Assembly (NCBI GenBank): GCA_910575245.1 | Contig: CAJTEN010000007.1 | Span: 107,558-171,557, forward strand | Direction of reading: 5' to 3' | Length of the DNA: 64,000 nt | Source: Clostridia bacterium | Lineage (GTDB): Bacteria; Bacillota; Clostridia; Lachnospirales; Lachnospiraceae | In this document: positions 28,240 to 37,533 of the stretch, one piece after another | Layout of the letters: the number at the start of each line of letters is the position of its first letter | How positions within the stretch are numbered: position 1 is the first letter of the stretch | Notes under the pieces: model-generated | The model's database searches: none | What the model was told of the DNA's origin: nothing | The model's input: the letters and a program-made list of their open reading frames with translations, nothing else | Translations under genes and position numbers: made by a program

Positions 28240-29445
28240 ATGGATAAAGCAGTCTACATATTAAAAAATGTATACCATCTGTATCATCTGGCAGGAAGGA
28301 TTTTAAGCAGAGAAGGAAAATTTCTTGCAGTTCCTTTTGACGGTTTCTTGGATGAGGATCCGGTATTTAACAGTCCAAAGCTTTTACAAATGTTGATGGA
28401 ATATGGGAGGGAACAGAAGACATACAAGGGGTGGAATGACGACGGGTATTGGTATTATGTGTTTCATGATTTGGGAGATTATGTTATTTGGGGACCTGTG
28501 AACACTGGGGAGTATTCTGAGAATGATAATTTATTGTATTGTAAACAGCATGGAGCGAAGGCAGGATGTGTATGTGATATTCCCTTGATGAAAATCGGGA
28601 AACTGGAAGAAATAATAATGTTTGTACATGGACTTTTGTCAGATGAGTATGAAAATATTGTCAAAATTGATGATGGGATAGATGCGGGACGATTTCAAGA
28701 AAGTTTACATGCTGGGCGTGTGGAATATGAATTGGAAAATGAGGAGTGCGACAAAAAACATTTTCCATTTGCCAGAGAAGATCAGATGTGGAAATGGATT
28801 ATAGGAGGAGGGCAGGGGAGGTTTTCGTTTGGAACAGGTAAATCTTTTGAGGATTTGGTGGATAATGCAGGTGTTATGGCCCAGTCACAGAAAAAGAATT
28901 TGGAATACGGCATAGTAAGTGGAATCACTTTACTTACCAGATATGCTATTGCAGCGGGGGTAGAAGAAAGTGCTGCATATATATTAAGTGATGTACTTTT
29001 ACAAAAACTTGCCAAAGCAACGAATGTGATGGAGATGCGGAAAGTAATGGAATATGCGCTTGTGGAGTTTGGACGGCTAGGGAAAGGAGCAAAATCAGAG
29101 ACTTATTCGATTTATGTGGAGCAGAGCAGGGAATATGTCGCGAAGAATATTTTTAAGAAATTGTCATTACAGGAAATTGCAAAAGAGATTGGTGTGCATC
29201 CGGCGTACCTTTCAGGGATTTTCAAAAAACAAACAGGAATGACCTTGACGGATTATATTATGCAGGAAAAAATACAGGTTTCCTGTAATCTGCTGAAATA
29301 TTCTAACCGGTCAATTGCCATTATTGCAGAATATATGAATCTTTCTCCTCAAAGTTATTTTACCAGAGTATTTAAGAAGGTAACAGGAGAGACACCGGCA
29401 CGGTACCGAAGAACTCATGTGGATAAAAATTTTTTGGAAGATTAA
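28240..29445 (+). CDS. AraC family transcriptional regulator with N-terminal sensor
   Basis: A 401-residue regulator. The C-terminus has the double HTH (SLQEIAKEIGVHPAYLSGIF and SIAIIAEYMNLSPQSYFTRV, then FKKVTGETPARYR). The N-terminal 200 residues (YHLAGRILSREGKFLAVPFD, DLGDYVIWGPV) look like the sensor of the regulator at 9194. ATG 28240 has GAAGGAG. It is flanked by a divergent GH1 gene and a downstream GH3 gene. A direct repeat phased at 20 bp overlaps its stop codon and lies before the GH3 promoter, pointing to GH3 as a target. Confidence 0.87.
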   Translation: MDKAVYILKNVYHLYHLAGRILSREGKFLAVPFDGFLDEDPVFNSPKLLQMLMEYGREQKTYKGWNDDGYWYYVFHDLGDYVIWGPVNTGEYSENDNLLYCKQHGAKAGCVCDIPLMKIGKLEEIIMFVHGLLSDEYENIVKIDDGIDAGRFQESLHAGRVEYELENEECDKKHFPFAREDQMWKWIIGGGQGRFSFGTGKSFEDLVDNAGVMAQSQKKNLEYGIVSGITLLTRYAIAAGVEESAAYILSDVLLQKLAKATNVMEMRKVMEYALVEFGRLGKGAKSETYSIYVEQSREYVAKNIFKKLSLQEIAKEIGVHPAYLSGIFKKQTGMTLTDYIMQEKIQVSCNLLKYSNRSIAIIAEYMNLSPQSYFTRVFKKVTGETPARYRRTHVDKNFLED

Positions 29446-29542
29446 AATCAGATAAAGTATATTAAAATCAGACAATACAGGAAGGATAAATGAGGGTAAA
29501 ATTTTCATAAAAGTAAAGATGGAATAGCAATATCGATATAAT
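29441..29542 (+). promoter_or_regulatory. Candidate AraC operator and promoter of the GH3 gene
   Basis: ATTAAAATCAGA occurs exactly at 29441-29452 and again at 29461-29472, a start-to-start distance of 20 bp (two helical turns), as AraC half-sites usually are. A TATAAT at 29537-29542 has no good -35 at 17 bp (TAAAGA at 29514-29519), which fits a promoter needing an activator. The repeat overlaps the AraC stop codon. Confidence 0.5.
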
Positions 29543-29557
29543 GAAAGAGAGGATGGG

Positions 29558-31861
29558 ATGGAGATTATGGAAAGAGATCTTAAGAAAATTATTTCTGAAA
29601 TGACATTGGAGGAGAAAGCCGGGATGTGTTCCGGCGAGGATTTCTGGCGTTTGAAGAAAGTGGAGAGACTTGGTATCCCGGAGGTTATGGTATCAGATGG
29701 ACCTCACGGATTAAGAAAGCAGCCCGGCGAGGCAGATCATCTTGGGATTGGCGAGAGTATTGTGGCGGTTTGTTTTCCGGCAGCCTGTGCCACGGCTTCC
29801 AGCTTTGATACGGAATTGATGAACGAAATGGGAAAGACCCTTGGGGAAGAATGTCAGGCAGAAAATTTAAGTGTATTGTTGGGACCGGCTGTAAACATTA
29901 AGAGAAGCCCTCTCTGTGGACGGAATTTTGAATATTTATCCGAGGATCCATATCTTGCAGGAAAAATGGCTGCTTCCTATATCAGAGGTGTACAGAGCTG
30001 GGACGTGGGAACGAGCATGAAACACTATGCCGCAAATAATCAAGAGTATAACCGTATGAGTTGTTCTTCTAATTTGTCGGAACGTACTTTCCGGGAAATC
30101 TATTTACCTGCATTTGAGACAGCGGTAAAGGAAGCGCAGCCTAAGACGATTATGTGCAGTTACAATAAGATTAACGGAGAATACGCCTCTGAAAACAAAC
30201 ATCTTTTGACAGAGATTTTACGGGACGAGTGGGGATTTGAAGGCTATGTTATGACAGACTGGGGCGCGGTGGCAGACCGTGTGACAGGGATTGTTGCAGG
30301 ACTTGATCTGGAGATGCCGGGCAGCCATGGGGTAAATGATGCCAAGATCATTGCGGCAGTAAAAGATGGAAGTCTGGATGAGGCGCTGCTTGATAAGGCA
30401 GTAGAGCGTATTTTAAAGGTATTGTTTTCTTATGCGGATAACCGCCATCCGGAAGCTGTGTTTGACAGGGATGCAGATCATGAAAAAGCGGTAAAAATAG
30501 AGACAGAGTGTGCAGTTCTTTTGGAGAATAATGGAATACTTCCGTTGAAGGAAGGAAGAAAAGTAGTATACATTGGCGAATATGCTGAAAAACCCCGTTA
30601 TCAAGGTGGCGGTTCCAGTCATATTAATTCCAGTAAAGTAACTTCCGCATTGGAGAGTGCAAAGGAAAAAGGCAGACCAGTATCTTATGTGAAAGGATTC
30701 CCTTTTGATAAGGATGAAGAAAACGCGGGAGAACTGGCGGCGGCTGTGCAGGCGGCAAAGGATGCTGAAGTGGCAGTTATTTTCGCAGGACTGCCTGATC
30801 TGATTGAATCGGAAGGCTATGACAGAAAGGATATGAAACTTCCTGCATGCCAGAATAAACTGATTGAGGAAGTTATCAAAGTACAGCCTAACACGGTTGT
30901 TGTGCTGCACAATGGAAGTCCGGTTGAAGTACCTTGGGCAGATAAGACAGCAGCTATTCTGGAAATGTATCTTGGCGGTCAGGGCGTGGGAGAAGCAACA
31001 GATAAACTTCTTTATGGAGATGTAAATCCTTCGGGACGTCTGGCAGAGACATTCCCACTCCGTCTGGAGGATAATCCAAGTTACCTGAATTTCCCCGGTG
31101 ACGGAGTAAATGTGGATTATGCGGAGGGAATCTATGTAGGCTACCGTTATTATGATGCCAGAAAAATGCCAGTGCGCTGGGCATTCGGACATGGACTTTC
31201 TTATACGGAATATGAGTATAGTAATCTGAATATGCCTGCAGAAAGTCTGGATGATAAGGGTTGCGTAAAAGTAACTGTAGATGTTAAAAACACAGGAAGT
31301 ATGGTCGGTAAGGAAGTAGTACAGCTTTATGTCAGCGATAAAAACGGCACAGCAGGGCGTCCTGTGAAGGAACTAAAGGGCTTTGCTAAGGTAGAGTTGC
31401 AGCCGGGTGAGACAAAGACTGTAGAATTTGCACTTACTGCAAGGGATTTATCTTTCTACCATGAAGGGCTTGGCGATTGGTATGCACCTTCAGGAACTTA
31501 CGAGGTGTTGATAGGACATGCAAGTGACGAGATTGCTTTGAGAGGGGAACTTTCCTTCAAGACCGAAAAGCAGCTTCCGCTGTACGTCAGTGGAGCGACA
31601 ACGATCGGAGAGCTTATGGCGCATCCTGTGACCGCGCCGATCATCGGAGGTTTGATGCAGAATATGCAGGGAGCGATGGGAGCCATGCAGTCAGATCCAA
31701 CAGAAAATGTTGAGGATACCCTTGGTACGGGTGCAGAAATGATGAAGGCAATGATGCATGGAATGCCCCTAAAATCTCTGGCAAGCTTTGCTGGTGCAGA
31801 GATGGCAGCACAGATTGAGTTGATGATTCAGGGCATGAATCAGGCGTTAGGTAATAAATAG
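29558..31861 (+). CDS. Glycoside hydrolase family 3 beta-glycosidase with Met-rich C-terminal tail
   Basis: A 767-residue GH3 enzyme: N-terminal barrel with MVSDGPHGLRKQ, KRSPLCGRNFEYLSEDP and the nucleophile Asp234 in GYVMTDWGAV; then the GH3 C-terminal domain (GGGSSHINS, LPACQNKLIE); then an Fn3-like domain (VKNTGSMVGKEVVQLYVSD) to about residue 675. Residues 681-767 form an extra tail, TTIGELMAHPVTAPII, then a Met-rich stretch and 728-766 (MMKAMMHGMPLKSLASFAG, ending MNQALGNK). Related tails end the esterase at 17440 and the GH2 at 32085. No signal peptide. Likely a beta-glucosidase or beta-xylosidase/arabinopyranosidase. Confidence 0.92.
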   Translation: MEIMERDLKKIISEMTLEEKAGMCSGEDFWRLKKVERLGIPEVMVSDGPHGLRKQPGEADHLGIGESIVAVCFPAACATASSFDTELMNEMGKTLGEECQAENLSVLLGPAVNIKRSPLCGRNFEYLSEDPYLAGKMAASYIRGVQSWDVGTSMKHYAANNQEYNRMSCSSNLSERTFREIYLPAFETAVKEAQPKTIMCSYNKINGEYASENKHLLTEILRDEWGFEGYVMTDWGAVADRVTGIVAGLDLEMPGSHGVNDAKIIAAVKDGSLDEALLDKAVERILKVLFSYADNRHPEAVFDRDADHEKAVKIETECAVLLENNGILPLKEGRKVVYIGEYAEKPRYQGGGSSHINSSKVTSALESAKEKGRPVSYVKGFPFDKDEENAGELAAAVQAAKDAEVAVIFAGLPDLIESEGYDRKDMKLPACQNKLIEEVIKVQPNTVVVLHNGSPVEVPWADKTAAILEMYLGGQGVGEATDKLLYGDVNPSGRLAETFPLRLEDNPSYLNFPGDGVNVDYAEGIYVGYRYYDARKMPVRWAFGHGLSYTEYEYSNLNMPAESLDDKGCVKVTVDVKNTGSMVGKEVVQLYVSDKNGTAGRPVKELKGFAKVELQPGETKTVEFALTARDLSFYHEGLGDWYAPSGTYEVLIGHASDEIALRGELSFKTEKQLPLYVSGATTIGELMAHPVTAPIIGGLMQNMQGAMGAMQSDPTENVEDTLGTGAEMMKAMMHGMPLKSLASFAGAEMAAQIELMIQGMNQALGNK

Positions 31862-31924
31862 CGTTGTTTGTGATATTTATTATCAAGAGGTATTTGTTTT
31901 TTGAATATAGTTATGTTTGATAAT

Positions 31925-31980
31925 GAGGCTGTCACCCTTGCGGGTTTTCACATTGTGTGGCAGTCTCTTTCATTCTGTCT
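31925..31980 (+). terminator. Probable terminator after the GH3 gene
   Basis: GAGGCTGTCAC (from about 31925) pairs with GTGTGGCAGTCTC through an 11-bp stem with wobble pairs, followed by TTTCATTCTGTCT. It separates the GH3 gene from the long operon starting at 32085. The U-tract is imperfect. Confidence 0.5.
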
Positions 31981-32084
31981 TAAAATTCATTAATTTAAAA
32001 ACATATTATGGAAAAAGTAAACACATAAGTAAAGGTTAAGCGGTAAAATACAATTAAATAAACAGGGACAGGAGGAGCAAGTAC

Positions 32085-34316
32085 ATGAGAAAGATAACGG
32101 AATTAAAAGATAACTGGTTTTTTGTAAAAAATGCTGGGGATGTTCAGGAAGCGGCAGCCGCAGAGGGGACAGGTGTTTTACTGCCGCATACATGGAATGC
32201 TTTAGACGGGCAGGACGGAGGAAATGATTATCACAGGGGAACCTGCTGGTACCGCCGCCTTCTGGAAAAACCGGAGTTAGAAGCAGGGGAGAAGGCTTAT
32301 CTGGAATTTGACGGTGCTGCCATGACAGCGGACGTATACTTAAACGGAGAAAAACTGGCTCATCACAAAGGAGGATATTCACGGTTCCGTGTAGATATTA
32401 CAGAGAAACTTACAACGGCGGAAAATGAATTGGTGGTCGCTGTCGATAATTCGGACAATGGAACTGTGTATCCGCAAAAAGCCGATTTTACTTTTTATGG
32501 AGGGCTGTACCGCATGGTACGTCTCGTCGTAGTGCCTGAGGGTCATTTTGCTATGGAGTATCATGGGGGAGATGGGATTAAAGTAACTCCTGTGGTCACT
32601 CTGGCTGGGGAAGGGAAAGAAGCGGCAAGCGCAACGGTAACTGTAGAAGTGTATACAGAGGGTGGTGCTGATGTGGTCACTGTAACGGTTGCGGAGGAGA
32701 CAAAACAGGCTTTGGTTACAGAAGGATATGCAAAAGTGGAATTTGAACTGTCCAAGGTACATTTGTGGGATGGTGTGGATGACCCTTACCTCTATACAGC
32801 TAAAGCAGAACTGGAAAGTGGAGATGCAGTCACAGTAAGATTCGGCTGCCGCCATTTCTCTATTGACCCGCAGAAGGGCTTTTTCTTGAATGGCCGTTTC
32901 TATCCACTGCGGGGCGTAAGCCGTCATCAGGACTGCAAAGGAACGGGGAATGCCCTGAGCCGTGAGCATCACGTGCGCGACATGGAGATAATCAGGGAGA
33001 TGGGGGCAAATACCATCCGCCTTGCCCATTATCAGCATGCGCAGGAATTCTATGATTTGTGCGATGAAAACGGAATCATCGTCTGGGCGGAGATCCCTTA
33101 TATTACTATGCATATGTCTGGAGGAAGAGAAAATACATTAAGCCAGATGCGGGAACTGGTTATCCAGAATTATAACCATCCGTCGATTGTCTGCTGGGGA
33201 CTTTCCAATGAGATCACAGCAGCAAGCGCAGTAAATGAAGAATTGATGGAGAACCATCGGGAGCTGAACCGGTTATGCCATGAGCTGGATCAGACAAGGA
33301 AAACTGTAATGGCAAATGTATTTATGTTAGAAAAGGAAAGCCCATTGCTGGAGATACCGGATATCAATAGTTATAATCTTTATTTTGGCTGGTATGTGGG
33401 AGAGATGGTTCAAACGGATGAATTCTTTGATGAGTATCACAGTGCTTACCCGGATCGCTGCATTGGATTTTCAGAATACGGGGCGGACGCAAATCCTGCA
33501 TATCATTCTTCCCAGCCTGACAGGGGGGATTATACAGAAGAATATCAGTGCCTGTATCATGAGCACATGCTGCGTATGATTGAAGAGCGTCCATGGCTCT
33601 GGGCGACTCATGTGTGGAATATGTTTGATTTTGCCGCTGACGGAAGAGACGAGGGCGGCAAACATGGGGAAAACCAAAAAGGATTGGTAACGATTGACCG
33701 CGAGCTCAGAAAAGATGCATTTTATCTGTATAAAGCGTATTGGAGCAAAGAGGCTTTTGTCCATCTGTGCGGCCGGCGGTATGTAGACCGGGCGGAGGAA
33801 GTGACAAAGATTAAGGTGTATTCTAATCAGCCTTTAGTGGCATTGTATGTAGACGGAAAACTTGTGGAAGAGCAGAATGGCAGCAGAGTATTCTGTTTTG
33901 AAGTTCCAATATCGGGTGTTCATACGGTTACTGCTCAGGCAGGCGAATACAGGGACGAAATTACTATAAAGAAGGTCGCTGAAGTCAATAAAGAGTATCT
34001 GTTTGTGAAAGAAGGAGATATTGTCAACTGGTTTGACAAGGAAGACTTTCGTAAGGACTGTTATTCAATTGGGGATACTCTTGGCGAGATTGCCAAAAGT
34101 CCGGAGGCAAATGCAATTGTGCAGAGACTGACAGCTAAAGCGTCAGCAAGCCGGGGAGATGTGGCAGAGAGTGTGAAGGATAATCCGGCGCTGCAGCGCA
34201 TGATGCAGAGAATGACCTTGCAGAGTATGCTGAAACAAGCAGGAGATGTGATAAAGCCGGAAGATATAAAGGCGCTGAATAATGCTTTGCAGAAGATTAA
34301 GAAAGTTACCGATTGA
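32085..34316 (+). CDS. Glycoside hydrolase family 2 enzyme with C-terminal helical tail
   Basis: A 743-residue GH2 enzyme, first gene of a ten-gene operon. WRYRR-type sugar-binding domain (GTCWYRRLLEKPEL), RGVSRHQDCKG, acid/base Glu376 in GLSNEITA and nucleophile Glu464 in GFSEYGAD are all present, followed by a DUF4982-like domain (KIKVYSNQPLVALYVDGK). Residues 661-743 are an added tail: SIGDTLGEIAKSPEANAIVQ, then MMQRMTLQSMLKQAGDVIKP (706 onward) and a last helix with LNNALQKIK. ACAGGAGGAG precedes the ATG. Cytoplasmic. Being co-transcribed with glucuronate genes it could be a beta-glucuronidase or a galactosidase. Confidence 0.9.
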   Translation: MRKITELKDNWFFVKNAGDVQEAAAAEGTGVLLPHTWNALDGQDGGNDYHRGTCWYRRLLEKPELEAGEKAYLEFDGAAMTADVYLNGEKLAHHKGGYSRFRVDITEKLTTAENELVVAVDNSDNGTVYPQKADFTFYGGLYRMVRLVVVPEGHFAMEYHGGDGIKVTPVVTLAGEGKEAASATVTVEVYTEGGADVVTVTVAEETKQALVTEGYAKVEFELSKVHLWDGVDDPYLYTAKAELESGDAVTVRFGCRHFSIDPQKGFFLNGRFYPLRGVSRHQDCKGTGNALSREHHVRDMEIIREMGANTIRLAHYQHAQEFYDLCDENGIIVWAEIPYITMHMSGGRENTLSQMRELVIQNYNHPSIVCWGLSNEITAASAVNEELMENHRELNRLCHELDQTRKTVMANVFMLEKESPLLEIPDINSYNLYFGWYVGEMVQTDEFFDEYHSAYPDRCIGFSEYGADANPAYHSSQPDRGDYTEEYQCLYHEHMLRMIEERPWLWATHVWNMFDFAADGRDEGGKHGENQKGLVTIDRELRKDAFYLYKAYWSKEAFVHLCGRRYVDRAEEVTKIKVYSNQPLVALYVDGKLVEEQNGSRVFCFEVPISGVHTVTAQAGEYRDEITIKKVAEVNKEYLFVKEGDIVNWFDKEDFRKDCYSIGDTLGEIAKSPEANAIVQRLTAKASASRGDVAESVKDNPALQRMMQRMTLQSMLKQAGDVIKPEDIKALNNALQKIKKVTD

Positions 34317-34360
34317 TGAAAAGACCGGAAAGGTGATTATGGAATTAGGAGGATATCGTA

Positions 34361-35209
34361 ATGCCGATGAGAGCAGTACAGCAGATTATGCTTGGGACAG
34401 TGACTGCAAAAGAAAATCAGGCTGTGCAGACACTATCTGCTATCAAAAAAGCAGGATATGATGGGATTGAGTTAAATGGATTTATGATCCGTCCCACTTC
34501 TTTTATGGTGCGCATGATGACGAAGATGGCAGGGATGCCGGTAGGAAGAGGCGGGAATCTGGACTGGGCAGGTCTGGTAAAGGCGGCAGGATTGTCGGTG
34601 GTAAGTGTACATGAGGATTTGGGAACCATTCAAAGGGAGCCGCAAACTGTCATTGAAGAAGCGAAGAAATTCGGGACAAAATATGTGGTCATAACAGGGA
34701 TGTACCGTTTTGATTACTCAGATGAAACGGCAGTCCGGAAACTGGCGGAGGATTTAAACGAAGCAGGAAAAGGACTAAAAGAGGGCGGCGTAGAACTTTT
34801 ATACCATAACCATAACTGTGAATTTCGCAAGGTATCAAAAGAAAAGACGGCATACAGGATGTTGATGGAAGAGACGGATCCGGCGTATGTGAATTTTGAG
34901 TTTGATTCTTATTGGCCTACGGAAGCGGGAGTGGATGCGTTACAGTTGATGCGGCAGTTGGGAGATAGACTGAAGCTTTACCATATCAATGACAGGGGAA
35001 GCAGAGTAACAGGAGCGTCGATGACACCTATCTTGAAATCAGACAGCATGGAGCTGGGGTATGGGAATATGAATCTGGAAGCCCTTGTAGAGCAGGCGAA
35101 AGCGGCGGGAGTGGATGCGGTGATACTGGAGAGCCATAAGAACTGGGTGGATAAATCACCAGTAAAATCCATACAGCTTTCAGCGGAATTTATGAAAAAG
35201 TATGTATAA
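34361..35209 (+). CDS. Sugar phosphate isomerase/epimerase-like TIM barrel (AP endonuclease 2 superfamily)
   Basis: A 282-residue xylose-isomerase-like barrel: AGYDGIELNGF, SVVSVHEDLGT, LLYHNHNCEF, VNFEFDSYWPTE, LYHINDRGS and VILESHKNW supply the metal-binding His/Glu/Asp residues in the usual order. Family members isomerise or epimerise sugars, keto-sugars or inositols; C-glycoside deglycosylases also use this fold, but their small beta subunit and oxidoreductase partner are absent here. Start has TAGGAGGAT. It sits between GH2 and GH78, so it may process a released sugar. Confidence 0.8.
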   Translation: MPMRAVQQIMLGTVTAKENQAVQTLSAIKKAGYDGIELNGFMIRPTSFMVRMMTKMAGMPVGRGGNLDWAGLVKAAGLSVVSVHEDLGTIQREPQTVIEEAKKFGTKYVVITGMYRFDYSDETAVRKLAEDLNEAGKGLKEGGVELLYHNHNCEFRKVSKEKTAYRMLMEETDPAYVNFEFDSYWPTEAGVDALQLMRQLGDRLKLYHINDRGSRVTGASMTPILKSDSMELGYGNMNLEALVEQAKAAGVDAVILESHKNWVDKSPVKSIQLSAEFMKKYV

Positions 35210-35261
35210 TTTCGTCCGACTACCATGAGTATAGTCTATCACCTAGAAAGGATGAGTCAAA

Positions 35262-37469
35262 ATGCAGGATTTGAAAAATTATTTTATTACCATAGACAGG
35301 GAATATAAAGAGGGAGATGTGGCAGTTTTACGCCAGAAATTTTCCGGAGAAAATGTTGTCAGTGCCGTACTTTATTCTACGGCACTGGGGGTATATGAAG
35401 CGGAACTGAATGGGAAGAAAGCAGGAGAGCAGATGTTTGCACCCGGTTATACTTACTATCCGCGCCGGGTTCTTTATCAGGAGCATGATGTGACGGAATT
35501 TCTGAATACTGGAGGTGAGGGCAGTAAGGAAAATGAGCTGGTCTTTTATCTGGGACAGGGTTGGTACTGCGGAAGGTTTCTCTGTGAGAACCAGACGCAG
35601 ATATACGGAGAAAAGCCGGCAGTTTCATGGATACTGCAACTTAAATTTGCCGATGGAAGCGAGAAAGAGATTCATTCTGGAATAGATGTGGACGAACTGG
35701 AATCTCCCTATGAATATGCCGGAGAATATGACGGAGAAATATACTTTGCAGATGGGCGAAATAATGTAATCGGAAATCCTGTTGCCTATACGGGAACAAC
35801 AGATTTTGCATTGGAAAAAACCCTGACAGAAGTGCGTATACAGGAAGAGATGCCAGTTAAAAATGTGACAGTATCAGAAGGAAAGACTATTCTGGATTTC
35901 GGACAGAATTTTGCGGGAATTGTCGAGATTCACCCAGAGTTTTTTGAGGGTGAGACGTTAACAATCCGACATGGAGAAATCCTGAACCCGGACGACAGCC
36001 TGTATACTGCCAATCTTCGGAAGGCAAAGGCGACTGTCATTTATCATGCAGGGGCAGAAAAAAAGACTTATCGTCCAAGGTTTACCTATATGGGATTCCG
36101 TTACGTGGAACTTTCAGGGGCGGAGTATAAGCCGGGGATGGTAAAGGCGTATGCCCTTTATACGGATATGCGGCGGACAGGGTTCTTTGAATGCGGACAT
36201 GAGAAGGTGCAGAAATTATTCGAGAATCAGGTATGGGGGCAGAAATCCAATTATGTGGAAGTTCCCACCGATTGTCCCCAGAGAGATGAACGCATGGGAT
36301 ATACAGGGGATGGACAGGTGTTTGCTTTAACAGGTGCATATAATTTTGACACGAATGATTTCTGGAAAAATTTCCTGCGTGACCTTGAACTAGGGCAGCT
36401 TGATAACTCGGAGGGGTATGTCTGTGCCACTGTGCCCCAAACCGGACCGGCAGGAATTGGATTTGTGAATATGCTGGGATGGGGAAATGCAGTAACGATT
36501 CTTCCGGAGCTGATGTACTGGCAGTTTGGAGATGAAAAGGCGCTTCCACAGCAGTATGAAAGTATGAAGAAATTTGTGGAGGCGGAAATCCGGAAGATGG
36601 AGGGCAGGAATCTGTGGCTTGGGGTATCCTTAGGTGACTGGCTGGCGCTTGGAAAGGATATAGCATGGCAGGCACAGCATAATAATCCCATTTCCAATTC
36701 CTTTATCGTACATGACCTAAAGGTGGTAAGCGAAACAGCAAAGGCGCTTGGTTATGTGGAGGATGCGGCACGTTATCAGGCACAGTATCAGGCAACCAGA
36801 GATGCTTACCTTCAAATGTTTGTAAAAGAGGATGGGGATGTAGCGGATGATTATCAGTCTGCGTATATCATGGCGTTGAAGTTTGTCATTCCGGAAGGAG
36901 AACTGCGTCAGAAGGTTATGAAGAAGTTTGTGGAAAATGTCCGGCGGGAAGGATTGACGACAGGATTTTTTGCTACGGAGCATCTGCTTCCTATGCTGGT
37001 GGAGGCTGGAGAGACGAAGCTTGCTTATGATGTTCTGCTTCAGGAAGGATGTCCGGGGTGGATGTATCAGATTGACAGGGGGGCTACAACTACATGGGAG
37101 CGGTGGGATGCTATCCGTGAAGATGGCACAGTAAATGAAGATAAAATAACGGATGATAATATGGTCTCCTTTAACCATTATGCGTTTGGCAGTGTAGGAG
37201 AATTTTACTATCAATATATTTTAGGGATAAAGCCTCTGGAGCCGGGTTTCCGTAAAGTAAAAATACAGCCTTATCCGGATGAACGTCTTGGAAGGGCAAC
37301 AGGGTCTTATCTTTCCAGAGCAGGGGAAATCAAGTCTGCATGGAAATATGAGGGTGAGAAAGTAATGATTACGGTAACGGTGCCGGTGGAAGCGGAAATT
37401 TATCTTCCGGACGGCAGGGTGGAAAAAGTTAGTGCAGGAGAATACTCATACGAAGTCAACAAGGCGTAG
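35262..37469 (+). CDS. Glycoside hydrolase family 78 alpha-L-rhamnosidase
   Basis: A 735-residue protein. N-terminal beta domains (AELNGKKAGEQMFAPGYTYY, YLGQGWYCGRF) lead to the (alpha/alpha)6 barrel with VPTDCPQRDERMGYTGDGQV, the GH78 signature with acidic catalytic residues, and NLWLGVSLGDWLALG, GATTTWERWD and SFNHYAFGSVGEF further on. A C-terminal beta-sandwich closes it. No signal peptide. It should hydrolyse terminal alpha-L-rhamnose from glycosides inside the cell. No rhamnose kinase or aldolase is in the window, so rhamnose must be used or exported by genes elsewhere. Confidence 0.92.
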   Translation: MQDLKNYFITIDREYKEGDVAVLRQKFSGENVVSAVLYSTALGVYEAELNGKKAGEQMFAPGYTYYPRRVLYQEHDVTEFLNTGGEGSKENELVFYLGQGWYCGRFLCENQTQIYGEKPAVSWILQLKFADGSEKEIHSGIDVDELESPYEYAGEYDGEIYFADGRNNVIGNPVAYTGTTDFALEKTLTEVRIQEEMPVKNVTVSEGKTILDFGQNFAGIVEIHPEFFEGETLTIRHGEILNPDDSLYTANLRKAKATVIYHAGAEKKTYRPRFTYMGFRYVELSGAEYKPGMVKAYALYTDMRRTGFFECGHEKVQKLFENQVWGQKSNYVEVPTDCPQRDERMGYTGDGQVFALTGAYNFDTNDFWKNFLRDLELGQLDNSEGYVCATVPQTGPAGIGFVNMLGWGNAVTILPELMYWQFGDEKALPQQYESMKKFVEAEIRKMEGRNLWLGVSLGDWLALGKDIAWQAQHNNPISNSFIVHDLKVVSETAKALGYVEDAARYQAQYQATRDAYLQMFVKEDGDVADDYQSAYIMALKFVIPEGELRQKVMKKFVENVRREGLTTGFFATEHLLPMLVEAGETKLAYDVLLQEGCPGWMYQIDRGATTTWERWDAIREDGTVNEDKITDDNMVSFNHYAFGSVGEFYYQYILGIKPLEPGFRKVKIQPYPDERLGRATGSYLSRAGEIKSAWKYEGEKVMITVTVPVEAEIYLPDGRVEKVSAGEYSYEVNKA

Positions 37470-37533
37470 AGGTCATATCAGGCAGTCGTTTTGTAGTGGC
37501 CATTTCATAATGATGTAAAGGAGTTCATAAGAA

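Noticed and set aside
30413..31192. 259-residue minus-strand frame opposite GH3
   Set aside because: Antisense shadow; no start signal or known pattern.
34361..35209. Complete C-glycoside deglycosylase system
   Set aside because: The barrel protein alone is not enough; no small beta subunit or Gfo/Idh/MocA-type oxidoreductase was found nearby.
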